A stretch of DNA of 64,000 bases from Polytrichum commune (lineage: Eukaryota > Streptophyta > Polytrichopsida > Polytrichales > Polytrichaceae), in contig OX485805.1 of assembly GCA_950295325.1 (NCBI GenBank), positions 33,841,501 to 33,905,500 on the forward strand. Reading direction: 5' to 3'. The notes below the pieces were generated by a model that worked only from the letters and a program-made list of their open reading frames with translations, was not told the DNA's origin and did not search any database. The stretch's first letter is position 1. Every line of letters begins with the position of its first letter. Positions 1 to 10,242 of the stretch are shown one piece after another. A program made the position numbers and the translations under genes.

Positions 1-239
1 GAGGCAATAACAATCACCCCTGGTACCAAAAGATCTAGGCTAGAGAGAAGAAGCTTAAGCTTGACCAATTTCCAGAATGCACTTCTAACTGCTGCCAAAA
101 GGAGTTGATTTCAGCTTTGACCTAATCATAAAATGGTAATAATCAATTTCATCGATGGTGTCCCTGCTACACTTATGCCTCAAGAAGCTTCAAGCATTAC
201 CAATTTCATTATCTAAATCCGCACCCTGGGACGCAAAGA

Positions 240-450
240 AACAAGAGAAGTTCTTCATCGGTGTTGACATATCAAAGGTGCAAAATGCAATTGAATACTA
301 GGTTCATTACTAGTAACTTAGTCTGCCGTAGGTAGATTGACAAGTGTTTATGTATTACTTACCATTACGCCTGAAAGGAAAATCAATAGATCTGCTGAAT
401 AAATGACAGCTGCGGCCTGGGCGGCAGATGCTTTTGACTTCTTGGGTTTT
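240..450 (-). repeat. Degenerate copy of the TMEM214-like exon 1/intron 1 boundary
   Basis: The stretch resembles 810-1000 base for base over long runs (the Ala-rich end of exon 1, the splice donor region and about 100 bases of intron). The minus-strand frame at 348-593 still reads a KPKKSKAS-type Lys-rich segment and an Ala-rich segment like the true exon. It has lost the acidic N-terminal part and carries substitutions, so I read it as a duplicated, non-functional or alternative exon end inside intron 1. It could also be an alternative second exon, because a TTAC (GTAA) donor is still present at about 358-361. Confidence 0.55.
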
Positions 451-640
451 AACCTAATCTTCAATTCCAGGTTTCTGACATATAGTAGCAGAAAAGCAGA
501 GGTGACCAAAGGCACTGACTTTAAAATTTCAGACAGTGTGCAGGGTTTTACCAAAAAACTCGCACAAGGTAGGGTTGCTTCAACCGTTACCAAAATTTTC
601 TCTTTAAAATTGGTATTTTAGTGCAAAAAAAAAAAACAAT

Positions 641-765
641 CCGGGTGTTTCAACGGTGTTGACGTAACAAAGATGGAAATGCAGTTGAAGGTAGATTGAC
701 AAGAGTTTGTTGATTGCTTACCGTACTGTCTGATAGGAAAAGCGATAGATCTGTTGGATCAAGAC
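641..765 (-). repeat. Second short copy of the exon 1/intron 1 boundary
   Basis: About 120 bases match the same exon/intron junction as 830-960: a TTCA.CGGTGTTGACGTA block, the GGTAGATTGACAAGAG block, a donor-like GCTTACCG and the reverse complement of the exon's last codons. It is shorter than the copy at 240-450 and has no useful open frame. The three copies lie in the same orientation within 800 bases. Confidence 0.5.
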
Positions 766-922
766 CGATTTTCTTGTCTAAAATGGTACCTTAGGATGCA
801 AAAAAGGAGACATGTTCATCGGTGTTGACGTACCACAGGTGGAAATGCAATTGAATACGAGGTTCACTAGTACTAGCTTAGTCGGCCGAAGGTAGATTGA
901 CAAGAGTTTGTTTGTTGCTTAC

Positions 923-1366
923 CGCAATGTCTGAAAGGAAAAGCGATAGATCTTCTGGATTAATTGCAGCTGCGGCCTCGGCTACAGAAACTTTAGGCTT
1001 CTTGGCCTTCTTCACCTTAGGTTTCTTCACTTCTCCCTCCGCAGCTCCATTAGCTTGGGCGCGAGCCTCGCCGTCTACATCGCTATCCTCCTCGCCTGAG
1101 TGAGATTCCCCTGCAGCTTGGGCAGCCGCTATCCTGGCTTCCCTCCTCGCTCGCCTGTCCTCCGCTTCGTGCTCCAAAGCTTGGAACGCCTTCGAATCAG
1201 TTGATTTCGACTTCGACTCCGCCTCCTGTCCTGCTGTTCCAGTTTTGGGTTTCCCCTCCTGCCGCCGCTGTTTCTTCGCATTCGTCACCTTCTTCCACCC
1301 GTGATCCTTGTATCCTCCGTTCTCAGTCGCTCCATTACTCTCTCCTTCAAATGCCTCAGTCGTCAT
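923..1366 (-). CDS. TMEM214-like (DUF2359) protein, first coding exon; gene continues off the left edge
   Basis: This is the first exon of a plant DUF2359/TMEM214-family protein, a predicted ER membrane protein of poorly defined role. The 148 codons start at an ATG at 1366 and read MTTEAFEG, then DHGWKKVTNAKKQRR, then an acidic stretch (GEEDSDVDGE), then a Lys-rich KKPKVKKAKKPKV and an Ala-rich helix ending LSLFLSDIA. The order HGW-K-V, Lys/Arg patch, Glu-rich helix, KKPK tract and Ala-rich segment is the family's N-terminal signature. A GTAAGC donor follows directly, so the exon ends at 923; the open frame beyond it to 878 is intron. The family's membrane part is missing because the later exons lie left of base 1. 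The exon is GC-rich compared with its surroundings. Confidence 0.8.
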
Positions 1367-2230
1367 TGTCTTCTCTTCGTTTTCTTATGTGTGCAACAGG
1401 TTTTCCAGCGTCTTTTAAATCGATCCTACCCCAGGCTCCACACCTGCCTATAAAGAAACAGATGCAAGCAGGCAATCACGAACACGATCCAATCAGCTTT
1501 TTCTCTCGTCACCAGCCCATCCTTCACGACCGGAGCTACAAACCACAATACACCACACCGCGACAGAACTCACTCAAACAATCGCTCCCTTGCTGAATCA
1601 AATCAAATCAAATCAATCAATCACAGAGCAAAAAGCACGGATCTGATTTCATCGGATGAGTCCAAGCCCCCCGCAGTGCAAGAAAACCCTCCCCGCCTAC
1701 GGCACTAACTTAAACCAGTCCTCAACAACAACAAAAACAAAAAACGACCGAGATCTCAGCTAGAGGATGTCTTCTCTCACACAAGCCCATGCGCTTCCTA
1801 CACTCTGCGAAATTGCGATGCACAGAACCAAACCGCACCGCAAACACAAGTACTTAGCACACCGGAAGGGAGCAAAATCAGAAATATAGACCCAAAAAGC
1901 TGGAAAAAAAAAATGAAAATCGGGGAGTCATAGAGATTCCGGACGTGCAGTTTGCGGAGCGGATCGGATCGAGGGGGAGAGAGGGCGGTATGCGTACCGG
2001 AATTATTCACCGAGGGGAGGGGAAGTCGCGGAGCTCGCGAGGGCGCTGCAACAACGCGGAGGTCAAGGGGCTCTCCATAGCCATGGCCATGCGGAGAAGA
2101 AGACCCCTTCGGGGTTTCCGGACACGTGTTTTCCTCTGGCTGGTTGAGGTGCGTGGCGAAGCTGAGATGGCACGACGGGTATGGCTTGGGTGTGGGCCAC
2201 TGACGTAGCAGCCTCGCCGGGTAATTTTAT
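1367..2230 (-). promoter_or_regulatory. 5' flank and probable promoter of the TMEM214-like gene
   Basis: No gene is supported here. The part next to the start codon is probably 5' UTR. It contains a short AATCAAATCAA-type repeat at about 1594-1622 and a GC-rich block at 1940-2220. The open frames in this stretch (for example 1201-1596 and 1945-2208 on the plus strand) overlap the exon or have low-complexity translations. I could not point to a convincing TATA box. Confidence 0.35.
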
Positions 2231-2299
2231 TCATTCCTTACTTACCCCTTCCCCACACTATTAATCATTTTACCATCTTGCCTTGTTGACTTACTTGAC

Positions 2300-2660
2300 T
2301 GTCCCTACTAGAATACACCGTCTATGGTATTTAGTGTCACATACACTATTTGCGAAGAGCCTTACACTAGATGCCTAGAGGTCTCAAAGTGTCACGCCCG
2401 CCAATTGCCAAATATGATTCCATTCATCAGCATAAGTAACTTCTTCAAGTGAAAAATATCTACATTATGATTTCTAGAGCAGCACACTAGGATATTTTAG
2501 ATGATAGTCTTGTGTTTTAGTATGCAAGGGGAAGATAGTTTTGAGCATACTAATGGCAAGTGTCATGTGGATACACGTTAGTATGCAATAACAATATATT
2601 CTTGAGCACACTAATGGCAAGTGCCATTCGTGTACACTTTGATTGACTTGTAGACTATTG
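2300..2660 (-). repeat. Dispersed repeat, also in intron 2 of the LRR genes
   Basis: The reverse complement of this stretch matches 29590-29990, and also 54720-55160 and 59330-59780. Shared landmarks are GGTATTTAGTGTCAC, ACACTATTTGCGAAG, CTAGATGCCTAGAG and CTAATTGCCAATATGATT. It is therefore an interspersed element present both outside and inside the duplicated LRR locus. The sequence TATGGTATTTAGT at about 2321 and its near inverted match at about 2811-2834 could be element ends, which would make it about 515 bases long. Confidence 0.55.
2517..2637 (+). repeat. Two-unit tandem repeat, about 60 bp each
   Basis: The block TTAGTATGCA, then a GAGCA.ACTAATGGCAAGTG core, then a TACAC end occurs twice in a row (about 2517-2576 and 2577-2637) with scattered differences. 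No coding sense was seen. Confidence 0.5.
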
Positions 2661-3168
2661 TGTAACATAGGCATGCACCTCATAACATAATTGAACATAC
2701 TCATGCCAAGAGATTAGTAAGGGTACTTGAACGCGAAGTGTCATGAGTTGCAACTTATGGTGAAGTTGTTTATCATCAATGTAACCATGCACATACCTCA
2801 AAATAGAGTAAGTGATACTAAATACCATAAACAATCTATTGTAGGTAGGAACTTGGTTGTATATATTATTAGGTTTTGTGCCCCAACTAGCGAGAATTTA
2901 CCCAAACCCAATACAATATTTATGGCCGAGTTTACGGGAGGCAGGCCACAAAAGCCAAGCCCGAAATTGGTTGCAAGACATTACTAGGCCCTAAAAGCCA
3001 TGAGGGTAAAGCACAAATCAAAGTGGGTATTATAATGTATGGTAAAATGACACAAATTTTCACATCACATCACACAACCACTTAGATTTTGCACCTTTGC
3101 TTGATCTAGAAGCCCATATGATATGCTCAAGACATGCATGTAGTGCAATTGTTCATCCAGTAGGTCAT

Positions 3169-3510
3169 TACACAAAATATGATATTTAGTGTTAGATACA
3201 CTAAATACGAACACTACACTAAATATCACTAACCCTATGAAAGTAAGTATCATTAAATGTAAACTCGAACACTAAATATCATCTATGGTAATATGTGAAA
3301 GTTACATGCACAAATTTAGTGTTTAGTAGGAAAGAGGTGGCAACAAGGAAGGCGATTGACTGTTTCACAAGAAAGAGGTGGCAACAAGGAAGGTGGCAGC
3401 GGCACATTTATGTCTAACACTAATTATCAAAGAATTGAAAATTAGTGTTGAGCAGAGTAGGGTGGTAAAACACTAAATCTAATCAAACACTAAATATCAT
3501 ATTTTGTGTA
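3169..3510. mobile_element. MITE with perfect 25-bp TIRs, probable TA target duplication
   Basis: Bases 3169-3193 and 3486-3510 are perfect inverted complements over 25 bases; both ends read TACACAAAATATG inward. The outermost TA on each side can be read as the target duplication, which would make this a Tc1/mariner-type (Stowaway-like) non-autonomous element with CACAAAATATG ends. There is no open frame inside. The 342-bp body contains a direct repeat of GAGGTGGCAACAAGGAAGG at about 3334 and 3376. Confidence 0.8.
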
Positions 3511-4250
3511 GTTTGGCGCATGATGGGTTTTACTAGATCTGCTGACATGAATTATGTGAGCCTAGGTCGTCATGATGATGATGACCTTCTAAGCCTGGTA
3601 GGCAATGCCTTTGTATTGGCCAAATGTATGTATCCGTCTCTTCCAAGTGCTAGGCAATTTGACATTTTTTTTATCATATTAGAAAATATCATTTGATTCA
3701 ACTAGTTGTTGGCAGTGTTCTTCAATGATGTACAAAATCTTCATAGATGATGGCCATTGGGAGGAATCAACACATTGCTCATTCATGTCCACCCAATGAT
3801 CATTATCTTACTGCCTAACTTTGAGTTGACACACAAAGGGAGACCATGAAAGGGTGATGTTTACACATGTACAATTGGAATGACAGTAACAAATTATAAA
3901 GGTTTTGCAATGCTTTGCCCAACCATTGACAACGATATAGGATTTAGAAAGTGGAAACAAAAACCAAATAATATCGGTATAATTATTCCATTTTTATTCA
4001 TATTTTTAAATATATTTTAAGTTAAATATGGATATTGAGATCATTAAAAAAATTAATATTGACATGTATCATTAGGGGGAGGGGGCAATGAAAAATTTCC
4101 CCTACATGTTCATTTTGAGAAATATTTTTCATAGTAATAATAAAATATAAAGTTTCATAATATTACCCTATATGATCTCAAATGAAGAAATTTAGGGGTA
4201 AAATGATTGTTTATTGGGATCCAAGTCAAATTAAGGATGTATTACAGAAT
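3511..4250. other. Gene-free AT-rich stretch
   Basis: No open frame, RNA gene or repeat that I recognise. The stretch is AT-rich and ends where a short direct repeat, shared with 10130-10245, begins. Confidence 0.4.
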
Positions 4251-4271
4251 GTAACATAATCATTCTAAAAT

Positions 4272-4370
4272 TTGAAATGTACGTGTATAGAACATGCCCT
4301 AAAACAAATGTTGAAACCTTAATGGTTGAGCACTTCGGAGTTCATCACAAAGGGCATAGGTTAGTTGCAA
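4272..4370 (+). repeat. Left copy of an imperfect ~100-bp direct repeat flanking the retroelement
   Basis: The sequence around TTGAGCACTTCGGA and AAGGGCATA matches about 10145-10245 on the same strand, with roughly one base in five different. The pair brackets the LINE-like element. It may be an unusually long, old target-site duplication, or two copies of an older repeat. Confidence 0.45.
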
Positions 4371-4449
4371 ACAAGCAGAGAAGAGAGAAGAAACTTCGAT
4401 CCCCAGGGGGACCGACGTGAATGAAGTGTCTGTTCGTTCCACCCCTAAA

Positions 4450-4470
4450 CCTATGTCCACGGGACATAGG
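4450..4470 (+). other. Perfect 9-bp hairpin in the 3' flank of the retroelement
   Basis: CCTATGTCC at 4450-4458 pairs with GGACATAGG at 4462-4470 around a three-base loop (ACG). It lies just beyond the element's last codon on the minus strand, where some LINE RNAs carry a 3' structure recognised by their reverse transcriptase. That role is a guess. Confidence 0.5.
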
Positions 4471-4485
4471 AGTAGAAGTGAGGAA

Positions 4486-5680
4486 CTACTTCCCCCTTTC
4501 GAGAGTAGACACTATAGTCACAAGTAACCAATAACAAATAAGAGCCAGTAACCAATATTGGTTAATGACACAAAGGGAGACTATACCCAAGGGATGGTTT
4601 AATACAGGGTTTGTTTGTTTAGTTTGATCTAGGGAGTTTAGGGGGGGGTCTTGTATTTGAGGTAGAGGTTGGTGATTTTCAAGTCTTCTTTTGTGGAGCA
4701 AGATGGACATGGCGTATTGTATCGCAATGGTATTAATGTTTTTGAAGGTATTTCGGATGGATGACATAGGTATTTTAAATTTGTCTTCCAATAGTTTCAT
4801 TGATGGGATGTGTGTTGCGGCTCTAGCGCCTACTGTAATAACAATAAGCGGGTCGGTTTTCCAACCTAGGGCAGCAATGCTTTCTATCAGTGGTTGGTAT
4901 TTGTTAGTTTTGGCTTCTAGAGTTGCTGGTGAAAATCTATCATTACAGTATGTGAATTCAATGAATTGTATGGTAATTGTTTGGTCTACATTTGTGGGGG
5001 GTGTATTTTGATATGGTAGTCCTTTAACGCAAAGAATGTCGGGTTTAAAATGGGAGTTGCAGTGGCATCTTTGGGTTCCACATGTGCAGGGTAATAACCA
5101 GTTAGGGACGGTGTTTTCTTGGGGGTTGTCATTAAAGGTGCCAGCGTTCATAAGGGTGTAGCATCGGGATTTTTCAGATGAGATTAGTAATTTCCTTATT
5201 TCCCATACTGCTTTGTTGTGTCTTTTTACGTGTAGAGAGTGAATATGTTGTTGCCTACATGTGAGTAGTACATGTAGCCATGTGTTAGGTTCATATGAGT
5301 TACAGATGGGACAGGTGATGGTGGGGAATCTTTGTCTACCAAAGAAGAGTTGTTTTCTGGCTTGGCCCATGTAAGTTCATGTACGAAATTTGATAAGACA
5401 TAACTTCTGTTTGTCCGTAATAGTAGGGTTATTCCAGAATTCGTTAGAAAGTTCCTTGTCAATGTGTTCATTGCCTATCCATTTCCAAATATTAGGGGCT
5501 TGTGCGGCCATGTTTTCTAAGTTGTTTGTTCTGTCATATTTTTTGATTTGTTTTTCTAGGAATTTGACTGGGCCCTTGCCTGGCGTGTCTATCATGGAGG
5601 GCCATTTGTCTTTTTGATAGTAGTAAGGTGTGGCATGAGCGTGTTCGTGTGGGTGTATGGCATTTCTATGGGTAATGTCC
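4486..5680 (-). pseudogene. LINE-like polyprotein, C-terminal part with CCHC zinc knuckle (broken)
   Basis: After the insertion the minus strand reads a His-rich linker (THRNAIHPHEHAHATPYYY), then KDKWPSMIDTPGKGPVKFL and a helical segment to LIKFRT. An in-frame TGA follows at 5377-5379, and the frame continues without shift into TYMGQARKQLFFG. The zinc knuckle is CPIC....WLHVLLTC (CX2CX9HX4C), followed by a basic IHSLHVKRHNKAVWEIRKLL segment. The last ~150 residues (IEFTYCNDRF... to LERGK) have no domain I recognise. The segment corresponds to the region downstream of RNase H in LINE polyproteins. The frame at 5226-5471 is a shadow. Confidence 0.7.
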
Positions 5681-7111
5681 AGTTGTGGAGGGCACCTTCA
5701 ACCTTCCAGCCTCAGACGGTGTAACCCGCTGCTGAACCGGTTTACATGGAAGTTACTCCCACCAAAATTAGATCTTCTCTCTAAGTCTCTTGAAGGTGTT
5801 TGAATTCTTTTGTGTCTCAATCCCGTAACATATAGTTCCAATGTTCTTATAAGTTCTCCAGGAGTAGTTGATCTAAGATCACAAGTCTATGTTCCCCGAA
5901 AGCGTCCTTAACCGGAAACACGTAAATGCATATTCCATGTCTCTTAATAAATCCTCGTGAATTCTTAATGGGTAAGTGTCTTGGAACTCAAGTTGACATT
6001 ACCTTATAAGTGTAATGTCAAGGTTAAGTGTTTACGAGGGAAAATGCTCCTATACAATATCTTTCATGGTTGAAAACATATTTGTCCATTCAAGTTCTTA
6101 AACATATCTCTCGTTCCATTAAAGTCTTCAAGCATCTTGCCCATTTACTTTATAAGGCAAGCATACTCCCTCGCTAAGTCCAAAACAACCTAACTCCTAT
6201 AATGTTCTTCATTTACCCTCCTAGAATATTTCAACATTTTCATAAGTCTAATATCTTCTAGGTTCACCCCTAATCATTTCATGGTTTGAATGACCATCCA
6301 AATATCTCAAATCCGAGTCACGCTATCCAATTTACGCAAGCATATACCCTTGCTAAATTAGATCTCTCGGGAGCCTATTTGGTTATGTTTATGGCCTTGA
6401 ATTAAATCCTTAATTCATCCACCTCAAATTCCCTTTCTCATGTTCAAAATCTAACCTCAAGGAAGAATAATATCTCTCAAATTCCTTAGGGCATCTCACT
6501 AAGATATGGCTTAAGTAATCCCTTCATGTATCCCTCAATTCCTTACTCATTACTTTTAAGTTATTCTTAGATTGATATGAGGTAAAGGTTCGATATGAGT
6601 TCTTGATATAAAGGTATGATGTGGCGGTACATTGATTTGCCTAATTGACGAACCTCTCCCTCTTATGATTATGCTCCTACGTCATGCGGAGATGTAATTC
6701 CAACAACTCAAGTTCGAATGATGGTTAGGTATGTAGACAATGTAATATCCTTTTTAAGCTCAAGTGTAATTACATTCATCAATCAATTCCAATCATGTTA
6801 CATATAAGTTACTTCTCTTAATCGTTTCCTTCGGTGAATTTGTGTCCACTTTCCTAAGGTCTTTGAAGTTCCCGCAACTCCAAAATCATGTGGCCTCCTC
6901 GGTAATTTTAGTTTATTTTCTAAGTCTTTAATCGTCCCGCGTCGGCACGGAAATCCCAACCTCGCCCGCTTGAGTAATAATACTTGGCGAGTTCGATTCG
7001 TTGCCGCGGTTGATTGTATTGTTTCCACAAACGTTCTTAAGTCCGAATGCCCTTCGGTGCCTCACGTCTCGGATTAATAATCTAATTCCTAGGCTAATTA
7101 ATCACCATAGG

Positions 7112-7228
7112 TGCCTCACGTCTCAACAAAGTCCGAGTTCGGACACTCATGCCTCACGTCTCAACAAAAGTCCGAGTTCGGACGCTCAAGCCTCACGTCT
7201 CAACAAAGTCCGAGGTCCGGACACTCAT
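7112..7228 (+). repeat. Three-unit tandem array, 39-bp unit
   Basis: The unit starts GCCTCACGTCTCAACAAA and contains the palindrome GTCCGAGTTCGGAC. Units begin at about 7112, 7151 and 7190. A shorter relative lies at about 7053-7072. Confidence 0.75.
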
Positions 7229-7536
7229 GTATAATATTCGGGATAAAATGAAGTGTATTAGGGCCCTCAAGTGGCCTCCTTATATAGTCTCACAAATCTA
7301 TATTTTCCTAGGATTTTTGTAAATGTTAGCTCGGCTAAATATAGCACTATGTCTAATAATAGCAGAGTTTAAATGTCTTAACTCATAGAGTTTAAATCTA
7401 AATAGTCCAACATGTACTACCTACGTACATATCCCTTCATATCACCTAGCTATTTAATTGACATGTGCTCCTAAATCGGGGCATTCGTGCCCCTTTAATT
7501 CTCGGGACTGGCCCTACTTCTGTTCGGCCGTTCCCG

Positions 7537-7710
7537 TCCCCAGTGGCCGCTCACGTTCCCGGGTTCTCGCGTTCCCAGTGGCCGCTCACGTTCTCGGGCT
7601 CTCGCGTTCCCAGTGGCCGCTCACGTTCCCGGGCGCTCGTGTTCCCAGTGCGCTCACGTTCTCCGGGCTCTCGCGTTCCCAGTGCGCTCACGCTCTCGGG
7701 CTCTCGCTCC
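7537..7710 (+). repeat. GC-rich minisatellite, five units of about 34 bp
   Basis: The unit GTTCCCAGTGGCCGCTCACG plus a TTC.CGGG.TCTCGC end occurs five times, the last two with a shorter GTGCGCTCACG core. It gives rise to several open but repetitive frames (for example 7458-7841) that I do not accept as genes. Confidence 0.75.
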
Positions 7711-7720
7711 TACTGACCGT

Positions 7721-7786
7721 CTTCATTCCCAGTTGGCCGTCTTCGTTCCCAGTTGGCTGTCTTCTCTCCCAGTTGGCCGTCTTCAC
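7721..7786 (+). repeat. Short tandem array, 20-bp unit
   Basis: The unit CCCAGTTGGCCGTCTTC occurs about three and a half times, directly after the GC-rich minisatellite. Confidence 0.7.
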
Positions 7787-7941
7787 TCGCTGGACCTCCA
7801 GCTCCTGCCCTAGTCTCTCCAGTCTTGCGCTGGTCACTTAGATTCACCCGGCTCCTTCCATTCCCCGACACCGGTCCCTCAGCTCCGCAATGGTTTCGCA
7901 AAACCCTTCGTCTTCATCCTGTTGCTTCTTGAGGGTGTCTT

Positions 7942-10242
7942 CTACACCAATCCTTCTTTTGCTAATTTATTTGCTTGTTCGTTGCCGTCTATGTTGACAT
8001 GTGCTCTAACTTTGTATAATGTAGTTGGTTGAGAGCGTTTTTGGAGTAATTTTACCATGGAGGCAAGTGTGACTTGGTTTGGGTGACTATTGTGTAGTGT
8101 GGGGTGTTTGATTTGTGTGTTTAGTAGGTATAGGACATTGAGGCTATCGGTGAATATATATGCGGGCTCATTTGGATATTGGTCGTTGATAATTCGCAAT
8201 GTTTTATGTATAGCCATCATTTATGCTCTGAGGATATTCTGGTGTCCATATAGCCTTTCGGCTATACTTAGTCCTTTAGGGCTATAGATACCATATCCTG
8301 CCATTTCTTTCCTCCATACTCTGGTAGAGATTAGTTTGGGTTCTTTGAATGAGCCATCGGTGTAATAACTAAATTGTGGATGGTATTTCAATGGTAAGTT
8401 AGTTTGGTAGTCCGGTAGTTGAGGTATAGGTGATACATTGAGTATGGGGGTATCGGGGTAAGTTAACTTGGACCACTTTTTGTTAGGGTTGACAGGAGTA
8501 TTCGGGGGGGGGGTGTGCATAGTAATCTGTGTGTATAGTTGTGTTATTGAGAGGTTATTTGCAATATGGGTGAGTTGATTTAGCTGTTCATAGGTGCCTA
8601 TGTGGTTATTTTGGTGGTGTATGCAGAGTATTTGTAGTGTGGAGAGTTCTTTCCTAGGTATATTAAGTTCAGGTGGTATAGTAGGTTCTTCGTATGTGAT
8701 TGTATCTGCCGCAAAGTGAGCGATTATATGTGTATCTGGGAATGGGCCCAAGTATGGGTTGAAGTTTTGGTACCAATTTATGTCAGGTGAGATGATTATT
8801 GTGATGTTGCTTGGGTCATCTTTGGTAGCAAGACGGGCCCAATGTGTAGCCTATAGTAGGTCCGTAGCGTTGTTGGGGTGGGCAAAGCCTATTCCATTCC
8901 ATTTGTGGTCGAAGGCTTTCCCTAATGATCCAAATATTTTATCTCTTGCGAATGGAGAGTAAAATCTATAAAGTTGTGTAGGGCATGTGACTGGGGATGA
9001 GAAGTATGAATGGCTAATGTTGAATGATGTGATGAGAAAATTTAATATTGGAGTTGGTAATGTGTATTGGGCTAGTTTTAGTGGGTCATTTTTTGGGATC
9101 CGGTACTTGTACCTTTGGTATAGCCATACTATTTCAATTTCGAATGGTTGTGTAGGTGGTTCTAACCCATGTGGGGTATTTTGTGCGAGTTGGTATTGTT
9201 TCCAGAGCCAATGTAGTCTGGTTTTGGGAATGGTAATGAGGTGCCGTCCCTTGTCCTCATATATGTTGGCAACATCAAAATGCGTTTGGATAGTATTTGT
9301 GGAGGTTTCTATGTCATTTTTGGGATTACACTCATGGATAGAGATATGTGCCATTGGGATATTTGTTGCGGGGGTGACATATCTCGTATCTCGTTGTTAT
9401 TTTGTGGCAAAGTGAGCGTTTATTAAGTTTGAGTAGTGTTTATGTTGTTTTTCAGTATAGTATTGTGTTAGTAGTCCAAAGTTGTGTGCACATGTGTTAG
9501 CTTCGTACCAAGGGAACATATCTTTTTGGGTTAGCCATTTATTATAGGTGTCATGGTTGTTTATTATCCATTGGCATAGATATGATGTGTCTTTTTTCAT
9601 TATTCCATTGGAGTTAGTGTATTGTCGTTTTTTATGGTCAAGGATGGTGTGAATAGGGAATTGCCTAGGGTTTTTAAGCACATCTCTTGGTGGGGGTGGG
9701 TGATGTGGGTGGGGTGGGTTTGGGGGGTGTAGTGGCGGCTCAGGTTGTCTGAGGAGAATGTTATGATTTGTTATTATGTAGTTTTCTTTTAGGGTTCTGG
9801 GTAGGTAGTGGTGCGGGCATGGTTGTTGACATTGAGGGGGGCAGTGGGGGTGACAGAATAGTTGTTGAGCAATGTTTAGTGCACTTTTGATTAGTTTGGT
9901 AGGGTTGGAATAATAGTTTTTAAAATCGTTTGGACACATCATGTTGAGGCCATTGGATAGAGTGATTTGCCCTAGTTCAGTTATGTTGTGTAGTAATAAT
10001 TTTTGTAATAATTTAAGTGATGTTTTATGATTCAGGCCAATTAATCTCCTCCTCTTCACTTTATCTCTCCTCTTTCTATCCCTACACATCCACATATTCC
10101 GCCACAAACCACTACAAACACGAATAACATGTTTAGTGTGAAAATCTGAATTTTGAATTGGACGTTTGTAGAATGTGCAAAATATTGATTGAAACTTCAA
10201 TGATTGAGCACTTCGGATTTCATCATGAAGGGCATACGTCAT
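7942..10242 (-). pseudogene. LINE-like polyprotein, N-terminal part with RNase H (three nonsense codons)
   Basis: One continuous frame is cut by in-frame stops at 9397-9399 (TAA), 8851-8853 (TAG) and 8221-8223 (TAA). The first third has a Pro/His-rich stretch, then KKDTSYLCQWIINNHDTYNK with TQKDMFPW, which looks chromo-like. The middle (AHISIHECNPKNDIET, GKAFDHKWNGIGFAHPNN, ATHWARLA and DPSNITIIISPDINWY) is conserved-looking but unidentified. RNase H follows: YTDGS with the first catalytic Asp at 8356-8358, a stop at 8221-8223 where the catalytic Glu is expected (after ILRA), FTDSLN with the second Asp at 8146-8148, and the GNEQANKLA end, where the usual last Asp is Asn. The ATG at 10242 lies in the flanking direct repeat and is probably not the true start. 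Confidence 0.7.

Larger units (their letters stand above)
5698..7930. mobile_element. Insertion of about 2.2 kb splitting the retroelement
   Basis: The retroelement frame stops matching at about 7940, just after the RNase H domain, and resumes at about 5690. The sequence between is unrelated and has no long coding frame. The ends may share an imperfect 12-base motif (GAGGGCACCTTC against GAGGGTGTCTTC), which could be a decayed target duplication. A TGTAAC...GTTACA pair (5719 and 6796) would suit LTR ends, but this is weak. On the minus strand the first 40 codons (from about 7940) read a Glu/Lys/Gln-rich, coiled-coil-like peptide, LKKQQDEDEGFCETIAELRD, compatible with a gag or other transposon protein fragment. 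Three tandem arrays are listed separately. Confidence 0.5.
4373..10125 (-). mobile_element. LINE-like (non-LTR) retroelement, 5'-truncated and inactive
   Basis: A minus-strand frame runs from 10242 to about 7942 and resumes at about 5680 after a 2.2-kb insertion. It ends at 4486. In coding order it has a His/Pro-rich region with a chromo-like segment, an uncharacterised domain, an RNase H domain and a C-terminal CCHC zinc knuckle. No reverse-transcriptase palm domain or endonuclease is present, so the 5' part is lost or lies elsewhere. In-frame stops at 9397-9399, 8851-8853, 8221-8223 and 5377-5379 show that it is dead. The zinc knuckle after RNase H is typical of plant and algal LINE-type elements. 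Confidence 0.75.

Noticed and set aside
1201-1596. Plus-strand open frame over the TMEM214-like exon
   Set aside because: It is antisense to the recognised exon and its translation is a low-complexity Ser/Pro stretch.
5719-6801. Possible LTR with TGTAAC and GTTACA ends
   Set aside because: There is no clear target duplication or primer-binding site; six-base ends can occur by chance.
7100-7230. CRISPR-like spaced repeats
   Set aside because: The 39-bp units are directly adjacent without unique spacers, and the genome is eukaryotic.
7458-7841. Several overlapping frames in the GC-rich arrays
   Set aside because: They arise from tandem repeats read in all frames; no family resemblance.
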